Below, piece after piece: positions 10,567-22,622 of a DNA stretch of 64,000 nucleotides; the first letter of the stretch is position 1; each line of letters opens with the position of its first letter. The position numbers and the translations under genes were made by a program. Source of the DNA: Pratylenchus scribneri. Its lineage: Eukaryota; Nematoda; Chromadorea; Rhabditida; Pratylenchidae. The DNA lies in NCBI GenBank assembly GCA_030063045.1, contig JAQSEB010000082.1, positions 2,728,001-2,792,000 of the forward strand, read 5' to 3'. The notes under the pieces are model-generated. The model ran no database searches, was not told the DNA's origin, and worked only from the letters and a program-made list of their open reading frames with translations.

Positions 10567-13500
10567 ATGTCCGAAATAGAGAGTTCGGTCTGCAGTTCGG
10601 TGGAAAATTCTGAATTTGAATCGAATGCAATTTTTGGGACTGCAATTTGCCAAGTTTGCAATTTTGTCGGTGCCAATTCCCATTTTGAGGCAATCACCTG
10701 TCGAGCATGTGCCGAATTTTTTAGGTTCACCAAAATGGGTTGAAAATTTATTTTTTGGACTAAATTTTTAAATTTATAGGCGATCTGTTCATAATTTACG
10801 TGCATATAATAAATGCAAATATTTAACGGCGGATGGAAATGAATTTGATGAACAAAAAGGTATTTGAAAGGATATACCATAAATTAAATCAAAAATTATA
10901 TTAGTAAAAAATTGTCGTCATTGTCGAATGCAAAAATGCCAACAAATTGGAATGCAAGCTGAAAATGGTCTCGAATAAATATTATAAAATCTAAAATTCA
11001 AATTAATAATTTTGCAGTCGATTCTCGACTTTTGTTGAGGCGAAGGATAAAAAGACAAACGGCTGAAAAATTCATCAATCCAAGGTTTCCAGTTGCTAAG
11101 GTGCATTCCAATAATTTTGATTATCCTCCATGGAATATAGTTAGATATTCGAGCAAAAAATTATATTTATTTATTTATTTTTTTAGAAATTAGTAAAATT
11201 TGTATGCCTAAAATATCAAAAAAAGTAATTTTAGCAAGGTTAGACCGAACCCGAATTATGAAAAAAAGTTTTTTCTTAATTCTAATACTAGATACTAGAA
11301 TTATAATATCAGTTATATAGATTTTCATCTTATTTGCTAAAGTTTTACTAATTTGTCAATTCCATCAATTTAATCTCAAATAAGATATCCAACTTGATGT
11401 CTGGCCAGCTTGGCTTCATTTTCAATAATTCTTCAAGAATTGAACCATTTTCAATAATTTTATTATCAAATTAAAAAACAAACTGTACGCAATCCAAAAA
11501 TATTAATTTTTTTTAATTGGTTCAGAATTAATGGAATTATGCCTAAAAGCTAAAACCAATGAAATATTCATTAATCATCAAAGAAGGTAAATTTAAAAGA
11601 TTTTTGGGCATAACTTCCATCAATTCTAAATCAATTTAAATAAATTAATATCATTTGATAACAGACAGTCTGATTTTTAATCTGGTACTAAAATTATTGA
11701 ATTAATTCATTCCTTGATAAATTATTATAAATTAGAAATTGGCACGGCGCTTAAGTTGGTGTGTACTGTGTACCTTGTTTATCCTGTTGGATAATTTCAA
11801 TTCCAAATACGAAAAAATCATTTGCAAATAAATAATAGGGATTATGGATAAAAAATCTAAAATAATTCCATTGAAGGACAATGACCATAGCCAAATGCAA
11901 AATTTGCAATCATTATGTTATGTGGACGACAAATTTCGGAGGATTTATTTTGCCCAAGGATTTCCTCTCGAATTATTGGAGAAAACATTTTCATTTGGCA
12001 CATTATTGGAAATACTTGAATGGAGTGAACAATTTCATTTGCTGGGAATGGTATTGGGCAAAATATTAAATAATTATATTACCAAAATGGTAACAGGACA
12101 TAAATTGGTGGAATGCCAAAAATGGGGCGGTGGAGGAGCAATCATGCCGTGTGGCCAGTTGCTATCAATGTCGAGGTGGCACAATCAATTATTGCATGAC
12201 CCAAAGTCTTTTGGTGCTCTTTGATTTGATCAAAACCCTTACATTCTTCAGGGAAATTGAAATCAACGACAAAGTAATAAATTGGAGAAATTATTTATTA
12301 TTAATGAAAAAATAATACCGTAAATACTCTTTTAATTCCGCATGGGGAATTATTTTTCAACCTCTCAAAAATTGTGAAAATTTTGGAGTCTAACTCCTTA
12401 ATTTGTGGACATCTTTGAATGAAATATAGTAGAATTTGTAGAACTTTATGGAACTAAGAAAATGAAATAAAAAATTTTTAAAAGTCACCATAATGAGCTA
12501 TGGGTCTTCAAAGTCCAGCAGGATGAGGAATTATTAAATAGTGGGAAATAAAAGAGTATATATATATATATACGGTATATAAAATGGAGTTATTACGATA
12601 ATTTAAGATGGAACGGTGATTATCGAAAGTAATAAAGCTATTGGATAAATTTATAAAGCATTTTAATAGACGTAAATTTATTTTATAAAAATATATCAAA
12701 AGCTTTAATCTATATTGGATATTTACTGAGCTGTAATAAAACGGAAAGAAACACAATTTTAATTAAACCAATTGTTTTAAATGCCATGGAAATGTAATTA
12801 TCCAATAGCTTTATACCATCGACAATAAACCGTATAAAATTGGATTAGGATAATAAAATGTCGAATATTCGGCTTCCTTTTTCATAAAATTTTTCATTTT
12901 TAACATTTTGTCCTAATGTATTGCTCAATCCATAATTAAGGATTTTAAAAGAATTGAAACATTTTCAGATTTTGCATTTACGAACCGTTGGAATGCCCTT
13001 CATGATGTTTTGTTATTTCTTTAATTCCTGCCAAATGAACATTGGCACCGTGCTGGACAGGGATGGAACACCGACAATCACAATTTTTGGGGAGAAGAAA
13101 TATGCGGGCGATAAAATGTTATTATAAATTATTTTAAATTTGAATTTATTCTTGATATTTTCAGTGTGACCAAAACTGTGGATTATATGTTTGTGAAAAT
13201 TTTTGAAAAATTCTACCTGAGTGGAATTACAAATGAGGAATATGTACTTTTGCAGTCCATTTTATTGGCACAACCAGGTTCATTCATTTTCGAACATCAT
13301 AATTTTAATTGGTTGAAATACATAATTAGTTGTTAAAAGTTTAATGGCTTTTGAACTTAAAAAATATAGGGAGCAGATTCTAATAATAAGACAAAAAATT
13401 TAAAAAAATGCTTTATCGAAAATAACAAAAAAAAATTAATATAATAATAATTTTTAAATACATTTAGTGCCAAATAGTTTTTCAATGAATGGAAAATGTT

Positions 13501-14146
13501 CTTTAAATTTTGGCTATACCGTATTTCCTCTATTAATATCCCTCCCTCTAATAGTAGCCCCCACTCAATTTTCAAATACTGTAACTTTGAAATAATGAAC
13601 TTCTTGAAAAATTTTATTGCATTTCTTTGTGCCATTATGATTTATAAAAAACGTATTATAATTTGTTCAAAAATGTCAACAGATAAACCAAATTTTGCCC
13701 ATTTTGGGCTTCGAAAATTAGTAGCCTCAGGGATATTAATGGAGTTATTTATTTTGTTGGAAAAAATTTCAAAAAAAAATTCTTATACCAATAAATCCTC
13801 ACTATTTTTAACCAATAGGTATTTCCATTTAATTTCCCAATTATTATTTGTTTCAGTCGCATTGAATTTGTCCAGTCAAGCCCAGCAAAAACTTCATGCG
13901 GAATCAGAAAAATTGGGTACAATGTTATTACGAATGCTACAAAGAAGGCTGGGCCCAATGGCCGGTGCAAGCAGATATGCCGAAATACTTCCACTCATTC
14001 AATTGGCCTACATTTTGGCCAGAAAACGTTATGAATTAATCAATTATTTGGACATTTTCTACGAGGATGGACGAATCCATAAAAGTGTTCCACCAGCATT
14101 GAGCTCATTTTGTACAATTGGCAGTTTGGAAATGGAAGGAAAATAG
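10567..14146 (+). CDS. Nuclear hormone receptor (C4 zinc-finger DNA-binding and ligand-binding domains)
   Basis: Exon 1 (10567-10724) carries CQVC...TCRACAEFFR; splicing to 10780 gives FFRRSVHNLRAYNKCKYL. Exon 3 (10905-10967) completes the second finger with NCRHCRMQKCQQIGMQ, so the DNA-binding domain is whole. Exon 4 (11018-11100) is basic hinge. Ligand-domain exons: one ending at 12273 (LVLFDLIKTLTFFREIEIN), 12969-13117 (ILHLRTVGMPFMMFCYFF), 13165-13277 (VTKTVDYMFVKIFEKFYL) and 13857-14146, stop TAG. Helix-3/4-like and helix-8/9-like patterns fit nematode-expanded NHRs. The stretch 11500-12200 has competing frames, and I could not settle its exons; a small lesion there is possible. Likely a sequence-specific transcription factor in the nucleus, ligand unknown. 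Confidence 0.85.
13517..13745. mobile_element. MITE-like element, family A, in last intron of the nuclear receptor
   Basis: Begins TACCGTATTTCCTCTATTA and aligns along its length with 14335-14585 (shared TTTGAAATAAT, TTGTTCAAAAATGTCAACA and TTTTGCCCATTTT blocks). The right terminus is eroded. No coding capacity. Confidence 0.75.
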
Positions 14147-14334
14147 TTGGATTGAAATTTAAATTTGATCAAATTTGATTATTATTCTGCATCATTTTAT
14201 GTGATTTATTAAATTTTATATGATTTATATTCGGTAACATTTTTTCATAAATTTATAAAGTTTCGATAAATTATAAAAAATTTAGAATATTTTTATCTAA
14301 TATTTAAAATGTATCGAGGCAATAAATTAAATTT

Positions 14335-14585
14335 TACCGAATTTCCTCTATTAGACCCTACCCTTCTAATAATAGCCAACCTCTCGACTTTGAAATAATA
14401 ATGTATTCTTTACACAATGAATTTTTTTAAAAATTTTTATTACATTTCTTAATGCCATTGGTCTCTTAAAAATGCTATAGTTTGTTCAAAAATGTCAACA
14501 AATAAGAGAATTGGGCCCCATATTTTGCCCATTTTTGGGAATTCGAAAATCAGAGGCTCCTGGATTCTAATAGAGGAAATACGGT
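14335..14585. mobile_element. MITE-like element, family A, with terminal inverted repeats
   Basis: Starts TACCGAATTTCCTCTATTAG and ends TAATAGAGGAAATACGGTA, terminal inverted repeats of about 19 bp. About 250 bp, non-coding. It lies between the nuclear receptor stop and the homeobox gene, about 800 bp from a sister copy in the receptor intron. Confidence 0.85.
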
Positions 14586-14821
14586 AAATGGTCAGATAAA
14601 TATTTTTTAAATAAAATATTTTATTACAAAAATGTTATAAATTCATCATATTTAAATTTGGATAATGGATCAACTTATAATCCCAAAATTTTATACCGAA
14701 TTTTATTTGAATTGCACGAATTTAACAGTATCAAAAATATAGACAAATTTTTAGGAAATTGTTTTTTATATGTGAAAATGTGATATTATTTCAATAAAAA
14801 AATAATTCCCTCTTTCAATTT

Positions 14822-16903
14822 CTACATTATTGTGCCCTCTTCTGCTTTAACTCCATTTTGGCCAATGATTTGTTCATTTATTCCTTTGATTTGAATTGGC
14901 GAAATTGTAGGTTGAGGAAATGTTGTTGCGCAATTATTCATTTGGCATTGTTGAAAAAAAGGCTGAAGAAGTGGAGAATATGCGGGCATTGCATTCGATG
15001 AAGAAAATGATGGAAATGGCGCGTTGGTCAATGTGCCTTGGAATGTTTGACCATTCCCTCCGAGATTGGCCGAATTTAGTGGGAATGCGAAAAGGGCATT
15101 GCCACCATTTGTTGTTGATGAATTCCATGCTTTAAAAAACAAAATTAATTCATTTTAAATCTTATTTTTAGTTAATTTACAGCAAATGAGTGTGTTGTTC
15201 TCCTCTGATTTGCATCCATTTTCCACCGAATTGAGTCCACCAACATCGTTTGGCATTTCACCACCTTCCTCAGCAGGTGCCGGCAAATTTCGAAGATATT
15301 TGCTTAAATTATGAATGAAATTGGCCAATTTATGATAAATAATGGATTAAGGGCGTTTGGGGACATTTTCGTCTCGCCATTACGTTCTTAGCGATTTTGA
15401 ATAGATAACTATAACTCGTCGATCAATCAACCAAGTAAATGATTTAAAGTATGCATTTAATAGCCCTAATGTTGATTATTCATTGGTATATTGATCATCC
15501 AATGTAAAATTTGGCCAGGTTATGGCCAAAAACTTACGTATTTATGCACATATTTTAGTCAATATTTTCAAAAAATTTTCAAATTTGGATGCACAATATA
15601 TCAATCTATAGCCAATACTATGGCTATTAAATGCATTTTAGTTTAGATCAGTTAGATGGGCTAATTTACTGAAGATCTATGGTTTTCAAAATTGCTGAAA
15701 AGGAAATGGCCTAGACGGGAATATCCCTAGGCAGGATTATTGGACCCCATTTAAATCAAATATAAGATTTACCGATGTTTTGCCCGACGATTTTTGAACC
15801 AAACCTGAATAAAATACATATAAAATAACAGGAAATATTAGCAAACTTGTATTTTTGACTCTGGTAAATTGATTTCCTTGGCCAATTTGTCCCGAGTGGT
15901 CACATCCGGATAATGGGATTTGTCAAAGCATTTCTCCAATTCCTACAAATTTCTTAAATATTTCTTTTAAGATCAATCCGAATTTTACCTCCAATTGTAT
16001 TTCGGTGAATGCAGTTCGATTCCGACGAGCAACTTTTCGCCTATCTTCTGCACTCGATTTTTGGGTTGTTGAATTGGGGCCGTTTGAAGATTGACCTTTG
16101 AATATGAATGGTTTTGTGTGGCATATTTTAAATTGATATATTTTAAAAATTTAACAAATTTTATGAGGAAAGAAATATCCAACACCATAAGGGGGATTGA
16201 AACGAGCGGCTGGACATTTCTTTGCCAATAATATTACATTATTTTTAATGAGTTCTAGGTTTTCAGCATAGATTGAAATAGACTTTAAACTTTTCAGGCT
16301 ATTTATCAGTTCCTTACTTATTTTCTTATTTAAACCTAATGAAATTTGTTCTTATGTAGAAATTTTTTATTTAAAAACATCAATAAATTTTCCATTTTAT
16401 CCATAAACTCTTTAATATTTTAAAATTACTTTGTCCAGCAATGATGAAATTTGGCGGTGCAAAATGTGCCGGGATTGAGGGCGGCGGTGAATTCAATTGA
16501 GGCTGCTGCAAATTTGACAAAATTGATGGAGGAAATTGGCTGAAAAATGCAGCCTGTGTGCCCAGCAAACTTTCCATCATCATTTGGTGCAGATTCTTCA
16601 AAATTAAATGCAATTGAGCCAAATTTTCCCCTTTTAATATTTATTATTTACCTGCTGCTGTTGTTGGCCACTTTCATTGCATCCACCACCACCAATAATC
16701 CCTCCGCCAATGAGCGGAAAGGATTGGGGCGGCGGGTGGGGTACAGTAGGACTTTGAGGGAGGAGGGGAATTGGGGCAGAAATGATGGATTTGTCGAGGA
16801 GGAAATTGGAATTGGAGGCAAATGATGAGTGAATAATTGGTAAAAACATTGAATTTGTTGAAGATGATGAGGTTGGGGAAATTTGCAGAAGGCCTTCCTC
16901 CAT
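14822..16903 (-). CDS. PRD-class homeobox transcription factor with lysine at homeodomain position 50
   Basis: Exons at about 16190-15989, 15942-15850 and near 15800 join in phase to give RRNRTAFTEIQLEELEKCF, then SHYPDVTTRDKLAKEINL and VWFKNRRAKHR: a full 60-residue homeodomain with K50 (the K of WFKNRR), as in Otx, Pitx, Gsc and Dmbx proteins. Upstream exons (start ATG 16901-16903; second at about 16622-16440) are Ser/Pro/Gln-rich, typical of activation regions. Downstream exons are acidic, then Asn/Gly/Pro-rich, ending at 14822. The splice into the last exon does not fall cleanly in phase (T|GC versus GCATGG), so the C-terminus is uncertain; the join between the first two exons may use a GTGGCC donor. 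Nuclear DNA-binding role is secure; subclass is not. Confidence 0.85.
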
Positions 16904-17591
16904 TTTTGAAAAATTTTTCTTAAATTTTGGAAATTTACGAATAAATTCAAATTGAGGTTTTGAGAAGAAAGAGGATTGAGGCTGGCGGAAGGTGAGTATC
17001 GGATTGCTCTTTTGGCATAAAAATAAATAAATATTTGCATTTTATGAATCCCAAAAGCTTCGGAAATTAAAATGGCCACTTTGAAACTTTTCCTCTTTTC
17101 TTTAAAATTTTCACTATTTCTCATGAATTAAAGAACTCTAGAAAATTAAATCCCGTCAAAGATTTGGAGGAATAAAAAGGAAAATTTATTACTAAATTAA
17201 TTTTAAAAATGATACTTGTTCGGTTTAAGTCCTATTTTTCTTGAGTCCGTGAAAAGTGAAGGGTCTCCTCTTAAGTTATCAAGATTAGGGTTAGAGGTTA
17301 TTAGGGATAGGATATCATTTCAAGTATCTCTATCTCTAAATAACACGAATCCTGATGAATTATAGGGGGACACTTTTCACTTTTCAACAAAAATGGAACC
17401 AAAACCGAAAAAGTACCTTTGAAATAATATTTGAAGGGAGGATTACGATTACTGTTCCAATTAATTCGTTTTAGCTATTCCAAAGCTAATTTTGGCATCA
17501 ATAAAAATGCAATGATGAATTTTTGAGGTTTTTCATCCTTCATATTTAGTCCTGGCTTAAAGGGGAAGCAATGTGGTGGAAAAGGGGCCAG
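16904..17591. other. Upstream of homeobox gene; contains a dispersed repeat
   Basis: No supported exon. The main feature is the element at 17215-17400. The longer frame at 16648-17124 is the homeobox first exon read in another frame. Confidence 0.5.
17215..17400. mobile_element. MITE-like element, family B
   Basis: Ends are imperfect inverted repeats (CCTATTTTTCTTGAG...TGAAAAGTGAAGGGTC against CACTTTTCACTTTTCAAC...AAATGG). It aligns with 45235-45450 in inverse orientation, sharing GTGAAGGGTC, TTAGGGT and AGATAGGAT words. Non-coding. Confidence 0.65.
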
Positions 17592-17957
17592 TCAATCGAA
17601 TTGGTTGTGGAAGCTATTTTCGAGAAGAGCCAATCGTCGCCGGCAGCCGGCTGAGAAAACCGATTTGCCGTTGTTTGGGGGGAATTGGCGGGGATTGAAT
17701 TGGACGTAAATCTGCTCTTCGGCTGCTTCACCGAGAATGGTGGCGGCGACCGGCCGCCTTCCCCTGCCCTCCTTCTTGTTCTTGTTGTTTACATTGGGGA
17801 TGAGCCGATTGCTTGGGGGGGAGGAGGGGAGAATGATGGGCTTTGGTGGGGGGAATTGGCGAACAAGGATTGGCCGATTAGTAGGGGAAATAAGGGATGA
17901 TGCCCTTATGGCCAAATGGGCCAATTTGAGGGAGGAGGACATAGGCAAAAAGGACAA
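17592..17957 (-). CDS. Unassigned GC-rich open frame (121 codons)
   Basis: A GC-rich block on an AT-rich background with a minus-strand frame from ATG 17955-17957 to TGA 17592. The product is Ser/Pro/Arg-rich (RQFPPPKPIILPSSPPSNR) with no motif I recognise. Both strands are open over much of it, which weakens the case. It might be an exon upstream of the homeobox gene, a separate gene, or a regulatory GC-rich island. Confidence 0.2.
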   Translation of the reverse strand: MSFLPMSSSLKLAHLAIRASSLISPTNRPILVRQFPPPKPIILPSSPPSNRLIPNVNNKNKKEGRGRRPVAATILGEAAEEQIYVQFNPRQFPPNNGKSVFSAGCRRRLALLENSFHNQFD

Positions 17958-18605
17958 TTGAGGAGAGGGGAACAGAAAACAGTCAGACGTTGTTGTTTAG
18001 AACGTCGGATGGCATTACCTTAAATTTGTGAGATATTGGAAAAGTGCATTTTTGCCATCATTCTTGATTTATTTATTCTAATAGTGCATAAATTTCCTCA
18101 ATCACATTTTTGGAAGCAGCCCTACTTATCACAAGCCAACTTAGTGCAAGGCTCAATAACACGAAAAGTACTAAAACAATTTCATTAAATTTGGTAACAA
18201 TTGAAAGAGTTAATAGGTGAGATCTATCGGAAGGATATAAAATTTATTTTAATCAGTTTAAAATTCAAATAGTTATTATCAAAAAAAAGTCCAAAAATTA
18301 CGAAAAATGATGTCAGACTTATTCTCAAAATGATATTTTCACAAAAGACTTATTTTATATAATATACCTATTGATAGACAAAAATTGTTTCTTCATATAA
18401 TATTATAATGGATAGACTCGGTTCAATACTTCGAAAATTATGAATGATGCGTCAAATTTTCTCCGCATCGATTTAGGGGTTTACCCAAAATTTCTCTTTT
18501 TTAATACCTTGGAAAAAATAGAATAATTTGAACATTTGGGAATAATATTATTTGATTACATAAATACAAATCCTCTTCACTAAATTTGTTTATTTCTCCC
18601 CCATC
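17958..18605. other. Intergenic, nothing recognised
   Basis: AT-rich sequence without convincing exons or repeats. Confidence 0.5.
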
Positions 18606-18815
18606 ACTCCATAAAAGGTGAAATGCCGAAGTGGATTGGATTGGAAGGTTGTGTAAATAATCCATCCAAAAAAGGTGGATGAACGACTTGTCGCTCAAGA
18701 ACATTGAGTAAAGTATAAGCCACAGAAGCCTTTAATGGAGTCGGCAATTGGCCCTCAAAAAGGATGACAAATTCATCCACCTTTTTGATAATCCGACGGC
18801 AATATTCCCTTGCTC
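18606..18815 (-). pseudogene. Exon-like fragment of an unrecognised conserved-looking protein
   Basis: A minus-strand frame reads REYCRRIIKKVDEFVILFEG, then PLKASVAYTLLNVLERQVVH and FLDGLFTQPSNPIHFG before a TGA. It has good codon texture and hydrophobic helix patterns. Just upstream (about 18900-18815) another frame (FMFKRLLMKENGIKEG) is offset by one base and ends in TGA, so the piece may be a frameshifted relic or an exon with unresolved splicing. No function is proposed. Confidence 0.3.
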
Positions 18816-19411
18816 AACCTTCTTTTATGCCATTCTCCTTCATAAGTAACCTCTTAAACATAAATGTAAATTGGCCAATGTTCCCGAAAATGGGCAAAAA
18901 TGTTAATGTTGTTTATTTGAGTACAATTTTTGATGTTCTCTTTCAAAATTTCTCTATTTGTCATATACTTTTTAATTCATCCAAAAATTAGTCAATTTAA
19001 ATTTATAAATAGGATGTAAAAGAAAACGTAAAGGGAAAAAATTCAAAAATGTTTGTATTAATTTCTATTCTTTCTTTCAATCTCTTTTAATAGTAAAAAT
19101 AAAAAGTGATATTTTCAACTTTTATTAATTTTATATTAATATTCAGACATTTTAGATGTTCACATTCATTTAGAAATTATTAAGCTCTAAAATTTCTAAT
19201 TATGATTCCCTCACCTAATTTCCTCTCCAAATATGCTGTGTTTATCTATGTTAATTAAAATATTTTAATTCTTTCAACTTTTGTCCCTAATTTTTTATAT
19301 ATTTCAACTCCAACTTTTTTCAAACATTAATGATTAATTAATTAATTAATTTCGATTATTATATTTTGTGTTTTGGTATATTAATTCATTAATGAATATA
19401 AATAAGGAAAG
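18816..19411. other. Intergenic, AT-rich
   Basis: Apart from the possible frameshifted exon extension up to about 18900, nothing recognised. Confidence 0.45.
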
Positions 19412-19613
19412 ATGAGAGCCGCAATTCATTTACCCAAGGCCATTTCCGGCTTTTGGTTGCCCATCGCAGATTTGTTATCCCCTTCCTCCGCTCCCCATCC
19501 TCCTTTGGTGAATGGCCCAACAATCAAATTCGAGAGCAAACAATTATTCTTTTTGCCTTCCAAATATGGTTTTGACATCTATTTTTATGTTGACTTTGAT
19601 GGCCGGATGACAG
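19412..19613 (+). CDS. Isolated exon-like frame
   Basis: ATG at 19412 opens MRAAIHLPKAISGFWLPIAD and runs to a good donor (GATGACAG|GTGAAC). The block is GC-richer than its flanks, with balanced codons (KQLFFLPSKYGFDIYFYVDF). I find no continuing exon downstream and no family resemblance. Confidence 0.25.
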
Positions 19614-20132
19614 GTGAACAAGGGTTTAAGGGAGGGAGGAGGGGAGCAAAATAGGCAAACCAAGAAAAAATGGGATAGGCAAGAAGGAGAGAATAGTGGA
19701 ATTATGACCGGACTTTCAAATAATTTTTTTTTGACAAATAAGTATTTATTGACAATCTAGACCAAATTAAATAAAAATTAATCCTATTAGATTTAATTTA
19801 TTAAAAATAACTTTAATTGTTTAGTTCAAAATGGGTTTTAAACCGATGTCGTTAGTTGGCTTTATCTCATTTTCAAAGTTCGGTTTCGGTTTTTAGGTAA
19901 AAAATCGATTCGATTTCGTTAATTTTGGTTAGATTAACTGACCATAAACTCCCTAAATTTTAATATCCAATAATGCCATTTTAATTATATATATTGAAAT
20001 AAGAATACCCAAAATTAGTACAAAATTATTTAAATATTTTATACATTTTATTTGTGAAATAAGTTCATTTAAATTATTATTTTGTTAGCCAAATTTGCTT
20101 ATTACTTCTTCCTGAATATAAAATAATAATTA
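19614..20132. other. Intergenic with a reiterated CGGTTT island
   Basis: About 19825-19940 repeats GGTTTT/CGGTTTCGG words, in the style of 29700-29850. No gene seen. Confidence 0.5.
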
Positions 20133-21055
20133 TTAAATAGAAATATTTGGAAATGTAACTCGCCGAAATAGCCGCACATAAATTCGATTTATTCGAAGAA
20201 TGGGAGGCCCAATAATTTGATGATGCCATTTAATATTTGTTGAAGGTTGAACATTTTTCATTGATGTATTTGGAATGGAATTGGACTGAAATTTTAATTT
20301 CAATATTAATTTTAATTAAATATTTACTTTGTTGTCGCAATTCGAAATTTGCCGCATTTTTTCATCATTTTCAATTTTCATCTTCAATTCCCCAATTTTT
20401 TCCATTGTTTTTTTCTGCATTTGTTTATTCCTCTCAATTTGTTCTTGGATTCCATTTATTTTTGATTCCTTTTTTAATATTCATTAATTAATTCTCCATT
20501 CCCTATTTTAACCTTTTCCATTTCCCATTTAGTTTTCACCAATTCGCCCAATAAAATTTCAATCGTTGCTTTCAATTGGCCACATTTCTCCTTTTCTTCC
20601 CATATTTTCCTTCTTAATTCATTCATTTCCCTTATATTTTTAAATTCTTCCTGCAATTTTCAATTAATTTAATTCAATGTTCAATTTTAATTTTGCCTCG
20701 ACTCCTTCCATCAATTCATTTCGTTCATTTTTTCGCCATTTTCTTCTTTTTACGCCATTCTCATTTTTTGTCAAATTTTCCAGAATAAAATTTTTCCATT
20801 TAAAATGTTCCGCCGCCAATTCATTTTCAGTTAAGAATGTTTCCTTTAATTATTATTTTTAAACATTAGATTTTTTTAATTAATTAACAAATCAACAAAA
20901 TAAATTGAATCGAATTTAGTATAAATTTAATAAACATTTTTGTACAAATCAAAATTTACCTGTTCCACGAATAAATCGGCCATTCCTTTTTTGTAGTTTT
21001 CGATTTCAATTTTTATTTTTTCTTTGAAAATATTTTTATTTTTATGCAAAAACAT
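20133..21055 (-). CDS. Lys/Glu-rich coiled-coil protein, possibly frameshifted
   Basis: Starts at ATG 21053-21055 (MFLHKNKNIFKEKIKIEIEN), continues through exons containing ENELAAEHFKWKNFILENL and EFKNIREMNELRRKIWEEKE, and then a frame with QEQIERNKQMQKKTMEKIGE and ending at TAA 20133. Charged heptad-like stretches predict coiled coils. The join near 20474-20490 needs a one-base frame change with no splice signal visible, so the gene is either frameshifted or the exon model is wrong. Style resembles the secreted K/E-rich gene at 38093-40922, but no signal peptide is seen. Confidence 0.45.
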
Positions 21056-21650
21056 TTTGAAGGTTTTAATGAAAATATGGCGAAATGAATGATTCAATAA
21101 ATTGTGGAATTTAATGAAGAATTATATTTTTTAAAATAATTTTGATTAAAAACTGATAAAAAAAAGTGCTTAAATTAGGGTGCGTCATATTTTCTCGAAA
21201 ATTCCTCGTTATTCATAAAATTAATTTATTTATATTTATGAAATATTTTAGAAAACTTAAATTTCCTGGATGACGGACGGATAAAATAATATTTTATTAA
21301 AATGAGATGATTTATTCCCATTATTTTAACATCATCACTTTATCATTTTCCACATTGATTGATTATATAATTCATTAATTATCAACAAAATGACATTATA
21401 TTGATATATTTTAATTAGAGAATTTTTCAATATTGGAAACATTTTTAAGAGTTAGTGTACAAATTAGCAATAGAAATAATATTTTTAAATACATACTCTT
21501 TTAATTCATTCCTTCTAATAATTCATTCCCCATTCTTTGGCACGATTACGATTATCCCAAATGCCAAATCCCAATGGTAAATTAGAGTATTTACAATAGT
21601 TTGCATTTTTATAATAAGTTTAAATATTTGATTAAATTCATCATTTTTTT
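21056..21650. other. Intergenic, AT-rich
   Basis: No exon, repeat or RNA gene recognised. Confidence 0.55.
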
Positions 21651-22106
21651 TTATTTTCCTTCCTTCAATTTCAATTCTTCTTTCTGGCTTTCGACTTTGT
21701 CCTCCAATTGTTCATCAAGTTGGCGAATTTCGTTTTTCCTTTTCTTGCTTCTAAAATAAAGTGGACAATTTTAATTAAATAAAAGAAATAGATAATCTAT
21801 CTAATTAAACATTTAATATTTATTAATTTTAAAATAGGTAATACAAATTTTTCCCAATTAAATTAAATATAATTTTAGAAAATTATTAAGCTAAAATATC
21901 TTTAAATTTACCTGCGAATGAAATCGGCGAATGTGCCCACCAAAAATACGCTAGCACCAACCAATCCTGCGGCCGGAAATAAATGCGTGACATGATGGGC
22001 CAAATGGCCTCCACTTTCAATTACATTTGATGTACCCTAAAAGAATGAAATATTTCATCAATTCCTCCCATTTTTCACTCACATAATCGTCAATTTTGTT
22101 GGCCAT
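21651..22106 (-). CDS. Small single-pass membrane protein with charged tail
   Basis: Three exons: MANKIDDY, then GTSNVIESGGHLAHHVTHLF with the hydrophobic AAGLVGASVFLVGTFADF, then a basic/acidic tail RSKKRKNEIRQLDEQLEDKV ending at TAA 21651-21653. About 82 residues with one membrane segment and a helical tail. The ATG (22104-22106) lies one base past the stop of the upstream gene on the same strand, so the two may share a transcript. No homologue recognised. Confidence 0.6.
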
Positions 22107-22107
22107 T

Positions 22108-22622
22108 TTAATTTTCCTCCTCTTTTCTGTTCGCCTGAATTTGTTCATTCAATTCCGTCGCCCCATTTCCTTCACAATTTGCCAATTCCTCAATTAATTT
22201 GTTCGCCATTTTCAATATTTCTGCATGTTTTTGCCTTGCCTCCTTCAATTCTTCCCTGACCCCAACAAATTCTCGAAAATGTTGAAAATATTTCTGAATT
22301 GACTCAATTTATTGGATAGACATAATTTTATTCACCTCAATGTCACGTTCGAAAATTTTCCGAAAACTCCTCCATTTAAGCCTCTCTGTCCACCAACATT
22401 TGGCCATTTCCCCATTGATCCAATCCACAATTTCCTTCTTCAAAATTTGATGTGCATTTGCCAATTCTTCTTCCGAAATTTTTCCATTCCCTGCCTCATC
22501 CTTTGACCAAAATTGTAATTTTAATAATAATTTTTAAATATTACCCATTGTTGGATTGCCATTTCCATTCTCGATTTGTACTCAACGCTTCCCTCCATCA
22601 TTAATTTAAATTTATTGGGCAT
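22108..22622 (-). CDS. Charged helical protein, about 150 residues
   Basis: Exon 1 from ATG 22620-22622 (MPNKFKLMMEGSVEYKSRME). Exon 2 reads DEAGNGKISEEELANAHQIL, which resembles an EF-hand loop and exiting helix (D-x-G-x-G-x-I-x-x-x-E) but lacks a clear entering helix. Exon 3 is helical (RQKHAEILKMANKLIEELA) and ends RKEEEN, TAA at 22108-22110. All introns have good borders and phase. Cytosolic; function unknown. Confidence 0.55.
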
